DNA from: Limnanthes douglasii subsp. nivea
Lineage: Eukaryota; Streptophyta; Magnoliopsida; Brassicales; Limnanthaceae
Reading direction: 5' to 3'
DNA: 64,000 nucleotides
Assembly (NCBI GenBank): GCA_036936605.1
Contig: JAUPFV010000002.1
Span: 196,687,273-196,751,272, forward strand
The translations under genes were made by a program, and so were the position numbers. The notes under the pieces were generated by a model, which made no database searches, was not told where the DNA came from, and saw only the letters and a list, made by a program, of their open reading frames with translations. The first letter of the stretch is position 1, and each line of letters begins with the position of its first letter. Shown piece by piece: positions 1 through 10,756 of this stretch.

Positions 1-83
1 TCTTGCTCCTCGATCGTATATTCATCGTTTTCTCCCACCATTTCTGCCAAAGCTGGTGTCACTTCCTGCTCGTCCGGATTCAT
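1..83 (-). pseudogene. Start of element A gag, copy 1 (partial)
   Basis: The minus strand from ATG at 83 reads MNPDEQEVTPALAEMVGEND and runs off the window. The same start is seen at 28217 in copy 2 and in element B at 10682, where the motif VGENDEYTIEE is shared. It is the N-terminus of a Tat-type gag. At least three substitutions separate it from copy 2. The rest of this element lies before the window, in the first unit of the duplication. Confidence 0.8.
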
Positions 84-134
84 CCGAACTAGTTTTTCTT
101 GATGGTTTCGAATGCTAGATTCAGGCACCTTCTT

Positions 135-152
135 CTCCCACTGTGGTCGCCA
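135..152 (-). other. Primer-binding site of element A, copy 1
   Basis: The minus strand reads TGGCGACCACAGTGGGAG, starting with the TGG that pairs with a tRNA CCA end, three bases inside the LTR end (CACACCA). I could not assign the tRNA. Copy 2 is at 28269-28286. Confidence 0.75.
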
Positions 153-155
153 ATT

Positions 156-386
156 TGGTGTGGATTATTTTTTACTGAGGGTAATTTGGACAGATGTTTT
201 GTGGTGTTCCATAGGTATTTAATGTTTAAGTGGTTTCTTGTGAGAGATTTGAGCTGACTGGTTGTATTAAATGTTCATTACCCTCATTAATGAAAGTGGT
301 TGGGTATTTATACCCTTAATTATGGGCCACATGGGCTTTCAGGTCAACCTTATGGAACCTGGTCGAGTTCAAAAACCCATTAGTTT
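156..386 (-). mobile_element. 5' LTR fragment of element A, copy 1
   Basis: This is a 231-bp LTR piece that in element orientation ends in CCACACCA next to the primer-binding site. It is about 95% identical to the first 231 bp of the solo LTR at 680-1055. It lacks the remaining ~145 bp of that LTR and abuts the integrase C-terminus of element H at 387. A symmetric TATA-like stretch lies near 304-312. The LTR is therefore truncated, either by deletion or by recombination with H. Confidence 0.78.
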
Positions 387-1873
387 GAAAACACGACATA
401 GCACTAGTTCCCCGACCTTGATAGGTTGAGGTTTCAGCTTCATATTATAGCATCGCTCGACCTTTTTTTTATGGAAAATTCCCGCGAATGTGCTTCATCG
501 CGATGTTCTTCCAGTAGGTCTAGATCCGCCCGTCATACTAGTTCGTTAGTGTCTTGGTTGTATCGTAGTGTACAGGCTGTCAGGGTCCCAATTTCTACAA
601 GTATTATGGCTTCAGACTCGTAGGGTTAAAAGGGGTTTTCACCCATTGGGCTCCACGACGTCGTTCAGAATGTCCAAACTGGTGTGGATTATTTTCGACT
701 GAGGGTAATTTGGACAGATGTTTTGTGGTGTTTCATAGGTATTTAATGTTTAAGTGGTTTGTAGTGAGAGATTTGAGCTGTCTGGTTGTATTAAATGTCC
801 ATTACCCTCATTAATGAAAGTGGTTGGGCATTTATACCCTTAATTATAGGCCACATGGGCTTTCGGGTCAACCTTATAGAACCGGGTCGAGTTCAAAAAC
901 CCATTAGTTTATCAAGCATATTGCTAACTAGCTTAGTCAATAAGTGATTAGTTTTTAATACATTTGTCCAGTTCGGATAGTTCAGTGGGTGGTTTTTATC
1001 CGAATTTCCCTTGTCCGGTTTATACAGTGAGTGGTGAGAAAATCCGGACTGATCACAAACTATTAGTGGTAGCATTTCTGGTCGATTTCCTTTCCCCTTT
1101 CCCACACTCGTCTTTAGGCTATCCATGATCACTCGATTAATAACTTCTACTTGCCTGTTTTCTTGTGGATGGTAAGGTAAGGAAAAATGGTGTCATATCT
1201 CATCATCGATGCATAATTCCTTCATTTATTCGTTGTCAAATTGTAGCCCGTAATCGGAGCCAAAGATCTTGGGTATGCCAAAACAACATACTATGTGCTT
1301 CCATATGATTTTTTTTTAATTTTCGCTTGTTCAATTTAAAGCTTCGACCTTAATCTACTTAGTGAAGTAATCGATCATTTTTACATTTCCCGGTCCGGGA
1401 GGCAATTTCCTAACTTATTCTAACCCGCACTGATCGAACATACATGCTCCCAGTATCGACATTAGTTCAACCTCTGAGTGGTGTTAAAATTTGGACCATT
1501 ATTTACAATTCTCACTATGTTTTACTTATTTTTTTATATTATTACACATACCATTCCAACAGTATCCCAGAGTTAGAGCTTTGTGGGCCTGATTTTGAGC
1601 CCCTAAGTGCCCACCACATCCCCACATGTGGATTTCCTTAAGGAATTCAACTCCCACTGATAATAAGCATTTTAGAAGAGGCTGGAGATACCCCCTACAA
1701 AATAATTTTCCATCTACCGTGATGAAGCGTACAATGCATAACCTTAACCTCCGTGCTTCCACTTTGTTAGCCGGCAACACCCGTTGATAAGGTATCCCAT
1801 TACCTCTGGCATCCCCGTTGGCATTTTCGTCGAAATCACACCGATTTCCTCTACATATTCTTTTGAAAGGCAC
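387..1873 (-). pseudogene. Integrase of decayed Tat-type element H, split by a solo LTR
   Basis: In minus-strand order: a zinc-binding N-terminus near 1873-1526 (motifs CGGHLGAQ and HKALTLGYCW), a core piece near 1380-1330 (IDYFTK), then a region ending at 1061 (EVINRVIMDSLK, GNRPEMLPLIVW). Reading continues after the solo LTR at 674 with the typical integrase segment YESEAIILVEIGTLTA and the C-terminal VERCYNMKLKPQPIKVGELV, ending near 387. Several stops and frameshifts are present. Joining 1061 to 674 across the LTR restores colinearity with plant Tat integrases, which confirms both the identification and the insertion. It is not functional. Confidence 0.82.
680..1055 (-). mobile_element. 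Solo LTR of the element A family, with target duplication
   Basis: This 376-bp LTR starts TGGTGTGG and ends GGACTGATCA on the plus strand, and is flanked by the direct repeat CAAAC (675-679 and 1056-1060). Its first 231 bp match LTR fragment 156-386 at about 95%. The later part resembles the element B LTR (CTAGCTTAGTCA, TTGTCCGGT). No internal retrotransposon sequence lies next to it, so it is a solo LTR left by LTR-LTR recombination. It sits inside the integrase of H. Confidence 0.88.
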
Positions 1874-2085
1874 GATTCCCCATATCTTTTAAATTTTCCT
1901 TTCTTTGAGGCTTCTCTAGTACTTTTTTAAAGGAAAGGTAGTCTATTCTGGTATTAAGTTTTTGCTTGATCTACTTGAAGACGATCCTGGCAAATTGACC
2001 ATTCAATTTATTTACCTTTTCCAAGTACGGGATATTCTCTTGCTTTGTATTCTCTGATGATCTGTTTGGGTAAGATTCATCTCGT

Positions 2086-2290
2086 TTAGTGCTGTGATCT
2101 GGTTTGGTTCGGTATCGATTCCCTCTTTGTGAATGATGGAACCAAGAAACTACCCCGATTTAAACTGAATTCCCTAATGTGGCCCATGAACAATAAACGC
2201 TTGACCTTTTCCTCCACCAACTTCGACCGTTTTGGTGCCAAGTTTATTTTCTTTTGTTGCACCAACCTTACTTGTGGATCTTTCATAAGC
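2086..2290 (-). pseudogene. RT N-terminal fragment of element H
   Basis: The minus strand contains VRLVQQKKINLAPKRSKLVE and EEKVKRLLFMGHIREFSL. This matches the segment just before the RT core in elements A and B (QKRRAFSKEKADVIVQEVDR, TKMGHIKES). The catalytic RT, RNase H and linker are missing: the integrase zinc-binding part follows within about 210 bp, so an internal deletion of roughly 2 kb is likely. Confidence 0.6.
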
Positions 2291-2475
2291 TTATAGGTAG
2301 CAAATGATTTGGGTATACCTGTTACTTAGGCAATTTCCTACGCGAATATGTTCTCAAACTCCCTTATTATGAGTATCAAGTTTATCCTTATTTCATTTCT
2401 GAAGTTTGTTTTGATGTCCCAAACTTGGATTGATGCTCCCCCAGATTACCCATCATAAGGGAAGTATTCGGTGTT

Positions 2476-3080
2476 TCATGCGGGCACATTCTTGCTTGAG
2501 CCAATGTCAGCAGCTGACAGGTTGGTTCTAATCCTCATGGATATTTTTGGGCATCTTTGTAACTTACCCCGTGGTACCCCATAAATTATCCCCACTTTAT
2601 CCCTCACCGCATATTTTACATATTGATGGTAAATGGATGCTACAACGCAAATATCAATCAACCAAGGTCTTTCCAGAATGAGGTTGTATGGGGGTGGTGC
2701 ATCGAGCACCCAAAACTCTACCATCTCGGCTTTGGCCTATCTTCTGATCCTCACTGAAATTTCCAGCATTATATTTCTCAAGAGGGTTATGGATCTTCCG
2801 TCGTCTTCCATTACCAAGTTTAGGGCGGGATAGAGTATGACATCAGAAGAAAACCTTCGTTTGGGAGGGGTGAAGGGCGAGTTTTCCACTAAGCTCTGGT
2901 CCACATAAATTACGGATACCTCGCGCTTTTCTACCTTGGCTCTTATAAACAAGACGTCCCAACGGAGGTTGGTTACTCCTTCCAAATATTTTGGAGTAAA
3001 TTAAATACTGGGGTCTTTGAGCCTCCATCGACAAGTTCGTATTGCATATTCTCGGGGGAAGCTTTCAGCGGGCTCGTTGC
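2476..3080 (-). pseudogene. Protease/linker fragment of element H
   Basis: The minus strand reads AKAEMVEFWVLDAPPPYNLI, LERPWLIDICVVASIYHQYV and KYAVRDKVG. This is the conserved block after the Tat protease (compare YNAILGRSWLSRMHAVAS in element B). Upstream, RFSSDVILYPALNLVMEDD reads in another frame. The DTG active site was not found. Decayed and only partly assignable. Confidence 0.6.
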
Positions 3081-5523
3081 CACTAGTGACTTTTTTTACC
3101 GGGTGTTGTCATCATCTTTCCTCAGGCGAGGACACAACATCACAGCTTCTATAAGAATTTCAATCAGTTTTTATTATCTGGTAGGCTAGGATATAATAGC
3201 TAACAATTCACAAGACCTTGAAACTGTTTCAAAATGAACAATCGTTTTGTATTAATAAAATGGATTACAAATCATAGTATTTTGTTGTCGCCACTATTTT
3301 TATTTTTAAATTTCATCTAACAATGAGACACTATCTTCTTATATAATGGTCTCGATTTGGGAAAGTTCATGGTTATTGCCTTATCATTTGTGCAGTCTTT
3401 CTCGACCTACCTAACGATGTTTTAGACAGAGGTATGTTCTTTAGGGCATACTTTTCATACAATGGCATACCATGTTCCCATACTTACATCATGCATGGTT
3501 TTTGTACGTATCGATGGAAACCGGGGGTGGGAGGAATTTTAAAGGCCAAGTGCTCATGGGTTTAGCGATCACGGGGCGTCAAAGATAAGTTCGACATGAA
3601 CTCTTCATAGACTACATAAACAATTCTTCATTGTACGATAAATTTTGAACAACTCAACCTCAAAAGGCGAATGATTTGCGTATGATTAACAAGACAACCT
3701 CTACCATAAATAACCTTTCGTAGCTTGAAGGTTTCTTAAGGTAAAGTGACCAGAGTTAGGCTAGCTTAGGACTTAAATGACCAGATGGTCGCTTAAGGCT
3801 GATGTGCTCGGTCGCGTTTTCTTTTTAATTTAAATTTTGCAGATTTAGGTTCAGTTAATTCACCTCAGACTCATTTATTTCATATCAATAACCTTAAGAT
3901 ATGGTTGTAGTAGTGTATTCCAAACGAATTTATTTTCTACCTTTAATGTCAGAACTTAAAAAAATTAATGTTGAATTTTATTAAACCTCCTATAAAACTC
4001 GACGGTTAAATTGACTGAACCATCAATTAAATTAACAGAGATATGGTTTGATCATTATCACTAATTGTCTTTTGATTTGAGTTTTCTATTGTTCTCAACA
4101 ATTATAATATTTGTAAAATCAATAGACTAACTAATAAAAAATATGCACACTTTTGATTGGAAACATCTAAAAAACCACGGTAGCTAGATTCTATACATAA
4201 ATTAAATGTGCGTCCATATAATTAAAAGATAAACATTAAAACTAATCACTTATTAATGAAGTCTTTTGTCAACCTACTAGATTGACTAAGCCAAGCTACC
4301 ACTCAGAAATGAAATTAGATTTAGAGAGAGAAAGTTGCAAAGCTAAAAAGAAAAGGTGAATCTTCACCATTTTCAAATCATATAATAAGCCTATTCATAG
4401 CAATACAATTGGGTTTGAGGGATTTGAGGCTCATTAATACATAAGGTTTTTGTTGGTTAAGCTTATGCATAATTGATTACTTGATTCAAAATCGGGTAAC
4501 GTTCTAATAATTATGACTTTATCAATAAACTCATAATCCTCGTGAGCTAGTAAAAGAATATATCAGTGCCACATTAGCTTACCATTTGATTTTATAATGG
4601 TTTCAGAACGCTGACTAAATTATGTAGCCTGTAAGCAGGGTATTATCCCCGATTTGCCTCACTAAATCCTTTCATGAGAAAAATCTTCCTTAAGATAATT
4701 TTTCTAGTATGCTACGGGGAAAAGAGTACAAGTGGGTAGGCTCCTAGCTCTGAATGGTAGTTAGGTCAACCATGGTTGAATAGTAACCTATAATATTTAA
4801 GAGTTGGTGGAGTAAAAGAGTGACAGTGAGAAGGTATTATATTCTTGGATGAATTAAGATATTTTTGAGCTAAAAATGTCAAGCTATAAGGTGAGATACA
4901 TGCTTGTATAAGGGAAACAAAGGCCATCTTGAGGGACTAGACATTGGAATATTTGGAATAGCCTAATTTGAAACTGATATGTGGGTTGGATTGAAGGATT
5001 TATAAAATAAGCCCAGTAACTTGATTAGTAGGGCTCAACATGATGCTCTTCATTATTTACTACTTTGCGAATGAGGTCGTTAGAGTCTTTTGGGTAGCCT
5101 TAGGCATACAAATATTTTTCATCCTACATGTTGCAATAATTAAACAATAAGCAGATAAAAAGTTAGAAATTATCTAATGAATAAATTGTTAAAGAAAATT
5201 TGAAAAGAGAAAACAATCTTTTGATTTCTAACAGTTTAAACCAATAAAAATCCTTTTCCAATTGTCGTTGACCCACTATATCCCTTCACCAAACCTATTT
5301 CCGAGCATATTTTTAACTCCTGACTATATCCAAAAATTTCGATAATTGGGCGAATTCGTTTCTTTTTTTATCTCAACTAGTTGTCAGGATTTTACGCTTG
5401 AGCTTTATGTGTCCTCTTTTTAGCCAAAGGTAATAACCTCTAACCAATGATTTTATTTGTAGTTATGAGGCTAGGAAAAGACGTAAAGATAATAAATTAG
5501 TTTTATAGTGAAAGATATACATA
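3081..5523. other. No recognisable gene (2.4 kb, AT-rich)
   Basis: There is no reading frame over 60 codons that resembles a known family, no LTR, no tRNA and no clear terminal repeat. Short G/C-richer patches near 3060-3130 may be the last traces of element H gag. Copy 2 is 31215-33657. Confidence 0.6.
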
Positions 5524-5668
5524 CAGTAAAACCTCTATAAGTTGATAATGTTGGGGCCAATATATTTTTATCAATTTAGCAAGATGTATTATATCGATAA
5601 ATTAATAATTTATTAACTTAAAGAGGTGTTATGTATGACCTTTAAATTTTCACATCCAACGTACTAGT

Positions 5669-6180
5669 TGGTGTGGATAATAATTGCCTGAGGGTAGGCT
5701 AGTAATTTCAAGTGGAGTTTCAAGGTGGTGTATGGATGTTTAACGGTGGTGTATGGGGGTTTAACAGTGGTGTATGGGTGTTTAACGGTGGTGTATGGGT
5801 GTTTAACGGTTAGAATAGAGAGTAGAGAGATGATTAAGCAGCTTGGTAGCAGTTAATTCTCATTACCCATAGTTAATGCTGGTGGTTGGGTATTTATAGT
5901 ATGATGTTTGGGCCCTTATGGGCTTTCGGGTCATGTTTAATGGACCCGGGTCATGATTAAAGACCCATGAGCTCTAAGCAGGAGAGCAAGTAGCTTAGTC
6001 AGGAAGTGTTTAGGTTTTTTAGTACTTTAGTCATAGTTCGAACAGTCTTAAGTTTATAGTGTCCAAAGTAATCTGTCCGGAAGTGATCTGTTCGATTTAT
6101 GTCCTTGTAGCTTGTCCGGTGTTCGGAGAGACATAGACTGATTTACCCTTCCGGGGAGCATGCTGAATTCGGACTCATCA
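5669..6180 (-). repeat. 3' LTR of element B (copy 1)
   Basis: The LTR is 512 bp, TG...CA ended, and bordered inside by the polypurine tract at 6181. It holds four 21-bp repeats at 5724-5807 and a minus-strand TATA-like ACTATAAATA at 5891-5900, which would be the LTR promoter of the sense transcript. Confidence 0.93.
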
Positions 6181-6195
6181 GGAGCCCCCTTTTTA
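6181..6195 (-). other. Polypurine tract of element B
   Basis: The minus strand reads TAAAAAGGGGGCTCC directly before the LTR start TGATGAGTCC. This is the position and purine content expected of the plus-strand primer. Copy 2 is at 34315-34329. Confidence 0.85.
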
Positions 6196-6337
6196 GGTGT
6201 TTGAGCAAGTGTTCTTGTCAAAGAACTGAAAAACAGTCCGATGAATGAAGTGGTCCTCAATTCGGACAGAACTGTGGGTATACCCGGACAGGTTAATCTT
6301 TACGAATTCCAAACGGTTTTTGCCAGAGTTAGTGGGA

Positions 6338-6514
6338 CACGTGTCGCTCTCTGATTGGCCACTCCAGCCGTTTTTTCACCTTGAATTTCGCACCACCTTC
6401 TTTAACAAGTAACCTCTTTAATTCCAATAGTGACATCAGCGCCGTCTTTCAATTATTGCCCAACTTTTCGGATTCTCCTAGGAATCAACTCCTTTTTTCA
6501 AATCTACTATAAAT
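6338..6514 (+). promoter_or_regulatory. Promoter-like region of the antisense gene (element B)
   Basis: On the plus strand: a G-box CACGTG at 6338-6343, a CCAAT-type ATTGG at 6354-6358, a TATA box TATAAATT at 6508-6515, and a pyrimidine-rich TTTCTCTCTCT leader before the ATG at 6615. The spacing (TATA about 105 bases before the ATG) fits a short 5' leader. The region lies between the polypurine tract and the antisense gene, outside the LTR. Function is inferred from motifs only. Element A keeps a TATAAATT at 18967, but its upstream part is cut off by the duplication junction. Confidence 0.55.
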
Positions 6515-6614
6515 TCACATTCATTTTCCACTGTTTTACCATCTCTTTCAAATTTTACTCTGCAAATTTACTCAGAGCTTTCTCTCTCTAGAACAAAAAT
6601 TCCTTTAGCAGTTT

Positions 6615-6938
6615 ATGTTTACAGCAAGAACAGCATTGATCAAAGGTGGTTGGCTCAACCTTTCGGAGTTGGAGAAAGCACAGAAGGTCGAGAAAGAAAG
6701 GCGAATAGCAGCAGGGCTACCATCATCACCAGTTGAGAGACCAGTTGCTTCTGTTACAGAATCGGATCGAGGCTCATCCTCCTCCAAAGGTACCAAGCCC
6801 AAAAAACTCTTTCAATCCACCCTCTCACCCATAGTATCTGGTTCCTCAGTTCAGGAGTCAATACCTGCTGTTGAACCAGGAGTTACTGCTACAAGTGTTA
6901 GGAAACCCTCACCTTTTATAGCCATGGGGTCTGATTCT
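6615..6938 (+). pseudogene. 5' end of the Tat antisense gene in element B (truncated)
   Basis: The frame starts MFTARTALIKGGWLNLSELE and continues with KAQKVEKERRIAAGLP and a Ser/Thr/Pro-rich stretch to PSPFIAMGSDS near residue 105. The same start is found in element A at 19072 (MFTARNALVKGGWLNLLELE). After about 6938 the sequence is the reverse strand of RNase H, so the last residues are read from pol. The function of this protein is unknown. Related antisense ORFs are known in Tat elements such as Grande and RIRE2 (from memory). Here it is a remnant about one seventh of the full gene. Confidence 0.75.
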
Positions 6939-8339
6939 GACCACTTAGTCATTCTGCTCGAAATGTCTGCTTTTTGAAGGACATTCTTTAAAGGGAAAGA
7001 TGTCCGGACGATGATAGGATGAGCCTGAAAGTAAGGCCTCATCTTTCTTGCAGCTATCACCAGAGCTAACGCCAGTTTTTCGAGTTTCAAGTAACGCCTT
7101 TCAGCATCAATCAAGCTTTTGCTGATGTAGTACACTGGGTAGGGACACCCATCGACCTCTCTTACCAACACAGCACTGATAGCACAACTTGAAGGGCCAG
7201 ATACACAATAAGAGTATCCCCATCAACCGGTTTGAACAAAGTCTTGGGAGAGGAAAGATGTTTCTTGATTTCACTGAATGCCTCATCACACTGCGGGGTC
7301 CACTCGAACCCCTTCGCATCCTTCAAAGTTTGAAAGAAAGGAGCACATCTGTCCGAAGACCTTGAGATGAATCTGTTTAAGGCAGCTAATCTCCCCGTTA
7401 ACCGCTGCACTTCTTTGATGTTTCGAGGAGGTTCCATCTGGAAAAGAGCATTCAACTGATCCGGGTCGGGCTGTATTCCATGCTCACTCCCAAAACACAC
7501 TTTTTAGGGTTTAATTTTAAATTTACTTTTACCAAGTTGGCAAAAGTTTCTCGGAGGTCGGATAAGTGTAGCTGCTCATCCGCACTCTTCACCATCATAT
7601 CGTCAATGTAAACCTCCATATTTCTTCCAATTTGATCAGCAAATGCCTTGTTGACTAGCCTTTGATAAGTAGCCCCAGCATTTTTCAAACCAAAAGGCAT
7701 CACATTGTAGCAATGTAGACCCCTGTCAGTGACAAACGTGGTATGCTCTTGATCTTTTGGATCTATTTGAATCTGATTGTACCTGGAGAAGGCATCCATA
7801 AAGGAGAGCAGCTTGTTCCCAGAAGTAGAGTCTACTAACTGATCTATTCGGGGGACCGGATACAAATCTTTTGGGCAAGCTCTATTAAGATCTGTGAAGT
7901 CAATGCACATGCGCCATTTGCCATTTTTCTTTTTTACCAGGACAGGATTGGCAGTCCACAAAGGGTATTGAGATTCTTTGATGTGCCCCATCTTCGTGAG
8001 TCTGTCAACCTCTTGTACTATGACATCAGCCTTTTCTTTTGAGAAAGCTCTTCTCTTTTGAACCACTGGGGCCACATCTCTCCGGACAGATAGGTGATGG
8101 GATATCACCTCTGATGGAACTCCAGTAACATCAGCATTGCACCAAGCAAAAACGTGCTGATGGTCTTTCAAGAATTTCAACATCTCTTCTTTCAACATTG
8201 GTGGCATCTTGGACCCTATCTTGACACTTTTGCCTTCTTCCAAACAGTGTGTTTCAACCTCTTCAATTGGAATCAACACTCCAGGGGTCTCTCTGGGGTC
8301 ATCGATTTCACCCTCACCCTCAGAAAGACCCTCAAACTG
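6936..8339 (-). pseudogene. Element B pol: RT and RNase H (truncated, copy 1)
   Basis: Right after the UAG at 8340 the minus strand reads QFEGLSEGEGEIDDPRETPG, then RT with KKKNGKWRMCIDFTDLNRAC, PFGLKNAGATYQ and the catalytic YIDD at 7610-7599. About 40 bp after KKCVLG, relative to element A, are deleted between short GTGAG repeats, shifting the frame near 7495. RNase H follows (PRNIKEVQRLTGRLAALNRF, PVYYISKSLIDAERRY) and ends at the deletion junction near 6938 (SSRMTKW). In copy 1 an extra one-base loss near 7190 (GAAGGGCC against GAAACGGCC in copy 2) breaks RNase H again. It cannot give a full pol product. Confidence 0.88.
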
Positions 8340-8342
8340 CTA
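8340..8342 (-). promoter_or_regulatory. In-frame UAG between protease and pol of element B (possible readthrough site)
   Basis: The frame is open on both sides of the single UAG: AVRINDQ-stop-QFEGLSEG. The next bases are CAG TTT. The same UAG-CAG occurs at the same place in element A (25853-25855) and element C (53324-53326). Plant readthrough sites of the UAG-CAR-YYA type are known from RNA viruses. That this is programmed here is inference. Confidence 0.6.
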
Positions 8343-10682
8343 TTGATCGTTTATACGGACTGCCCCCAGCGTTCGAGGAGCCAAGGCAGTGGCATAGAAT
8401 TCTCTTGCAATCTTTTGGCTGCTCCGGACAACCCCAACCTGTCCCTGAACAGCATACTTTAAGCACTGATGGACTGTTGAAGCCACTGCATGCATCCTAG
8501 AGAGCCAAGATCTCCCTAGTATAGCATTGTAGCAAGTGGGACAATCCACCACGATAAAAAATATTCTAACCATTTTCTTGAAAGGGCCCCTGCCCAATAA
8601 CACCTCTTCTTCAAATTCTCCGATCACATCGGCTGAGCTGCCCGTGAAGCCCACGATTGATCTGTCCGACTTTTGAATCACAGCTGGATTTTTCATTTTC
8701 TTGTAAGTGGTTAGGAAGAGGATATTGGCAGAGCTTCCAGTATCCACCAGAATTCGCCTTATCTCATTGCCCCCTATAGATGCTCCTATGACAACAACAT
8801 CCTCATGAGGGCCAGCAATGTCTCTCAAATTATCCTCATCAAAGACTATGAATGGGAATGAGTTCGGTGACTGATAAGACGTCATGCCTCCTTCTAGCTG
8901 GGAGGCTAAATTATGAACATGCCTCTTCCTCGAAGAAGCAGTAGGAGTTGTCATAGAGTCCCCTCCGAAAATTGTAAGTGACTCAAAGAATTTAATGAGC
9001 CCGGAGACCGACCTAGAACATTCCTCTATAGCACCCACCCTGTTTCGAGTTGGATCAGGATCCAGGTACTCAGAATCCACATCAAACCTTTCAACTATGA
9101 CCATGGCCCCCTCTGGGGCAGCATTACTTGGACCAACCCGGTGAGTGTTGTCAGGCCTGTTGCCTCCTCTTCTCTTAACGTATGCTCCCAGCTTTCCCCT
9201 TTCAATCAAGTTCTGAACCTCTTGCTTCAACGCTATGTAATCATCAGTGGTATGGCCAATATCATTGTGATATTGGCAAAAGGAGTTGTTACGATGCTCT
9301 CTGGGAGACTGCAAGGTTGCCGGTCGCCGGTAATGCACCTCATCTTTTGTTTTATCGAAAATGGTGGCCACACTTTCTTTGAGTTCTGCAAACCACTACG
9401 GTTGGACCCATGGCCCTCTTTTGTTTCTGGATTGCTGACTTTGGGCAGGAGCAGCTGGCTGAGACTGAGCTTTTGCCCTACCATGCCCCTGTCCGGTTTC
9501 TCTTACTTTGTTCCCGGACTGGTTTTGATTTGGAGTTGGTGCCACCGGGGTGGATCTCACCTGTCTGTGCACCCTGGTTTTCTTTGTTTCATCAACGTTT
9601 ATTTGCTTGCCAACTTGATTCAGCAATCCCCCCCAGGTCATGGCCTTCTTTCTAGTCACCGAATCAGCCAGATTGCCTGGGTTCAAACCTTGCATTAGGG
9701 ATGCTATTGCCACCTGTTCGAAGCAATCAGCCAACCCATTCTTTGTGTTCACAAAACGACTTATGTATTCCTTCAATGACTCATTTGGCTCATGGGCACA
9801 ATGGATTATTGTGTCTCCATTGCCCTTCCGCTCCTTACTCCCTACAAACTGCCTTCGAAAGGCCACCCAAAACGTATCAAAATCTTTAATACAACCTTGA
9901 GGCAGGCTGTTGTACCATTTCAGAGCACTCCCCATAAAAGATTGGGAGAATGCCCTACACAGTAGTTTATCATCATCATCAAAGTTCATCATGAAGTTCT
10001 TGAATTGCTCCAGATGATTATCCGGATCAGTACTGCCGTCGTACTTCTCCATCTTAGTACTATCAAACCTCTTGGGGAGGTTTCCGGACAGGATTTTAGA
10101 AGACAGTGGAGACTGCCTCCAATTCCTTCCACGACTGAACACAGTATCCTCATTTGGAGTAGCAAAGATACCTGGTTCATCGTGGAAAGCAAAAGGATCC
10201 ATCAGCATCTTGTCCGTATATCTCCGGTGGTGAGATGACCCCTTTCCAATATGCCTTTTCATTCTTCCATGGTGATCTCTTTTTCTTGAATATTTCTTAA
10301 CCTGCTTTTGTTTTTTCTTGGTTCGACCCTCATCACTGCTAGAGGACAAGGATTTTTCATTTCCCTCACTGTCCGAAGAGCTGCCCGAAGATTCTGAACT
10401 CGATTCAGAACTCTCCACAGGCTTGGACCGGTGAGACTTCTTAGAACTGGCATGTGTCTTTTTGGTGCTCACATGAGTTTTCGAAGCCTCAGGCTCTCTA
10501 GGGTTGTCGATATAATGAGCAGCTGATGCTTTGGATTTTTCTTTCACGCCTATCTTGGCCTTTTCAGCCCTCAGAGCTTCTATTTCAGCCCTCAGCCTGT
10601 CACGCTCTTCGATAGTATACTCGTCATTCTCTCCCACCACTTCGAGCAAAGCTGGTGGCACTTCTGGATTGTCCGGATTCAT
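8343..10682 (-). pseudogene. Element B gag-protease polyprotein (one nonsense codon, copy 1)
   Basis: From ATG at 10682 one frame runs about 780 codons to the UAG at 8340, interrupted only by a TAG at 9396-9398. Element A has a Glu codon there (VQPEWFAEL), so GAG became TAG. Order: coiled charged N-terminus (DRLRAEIEALRAEKAKIG), Ser/Lys-rich basic stretch, gag core (DNHLEQFKNFMMNFDDDDKL, FWVAFRRQFVGSKE), a zinc-knuckle-like CQYHNDIGHTTDD whose last Cys is Tyr, and protease with ILVDTGSSANILF near codon 645. The motif YNAILGRSWLSRMHAVAS follows the protease. Gag packages the RNA and the protease cleaves the polyprotein. Apart from the nonsense codon it is well preserved, which agrees with the low LTR divergence. 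Confidence 0.9.
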
Positions 10683-10735
10683 TCGGACAGAGTTTTTTTT
10701 AGCTGGTTTTGAATGCTTGATTCAGGCACCGTCGC

Positions 10736-10753
10736 CTCCCACTGTGGTCACCA
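10736..10753 (-). other. Primer-binding site of element B, copy 1
   Basis: The minus strand reads TGGTGACCACAGTGGGAG three bases inside the 5' LTR end. It is one base different from the element A site and nearly equal to that of element C (51169). Confidence 0.8.
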
Positions 10754-10756
10754 ATT

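Noticed and set aside
426..623. Plus-strand frame of 65 codons
   Set aside because: It is the reverse of the integrase C-terminus of H, and is read better on the minus strand.
1444..1641. Plus-strand 65-codon frame and its copy at 29578
   Set aside because: Reverse of the integrase zinc-binding region of H.
9141..9698. Plus-strand frame of 185 codons (and its copy at 37276)
   Set aside because: Antisense shadow of the well-supported gag-protease of B. It has no family motif and is placed opposite a conserved protein.
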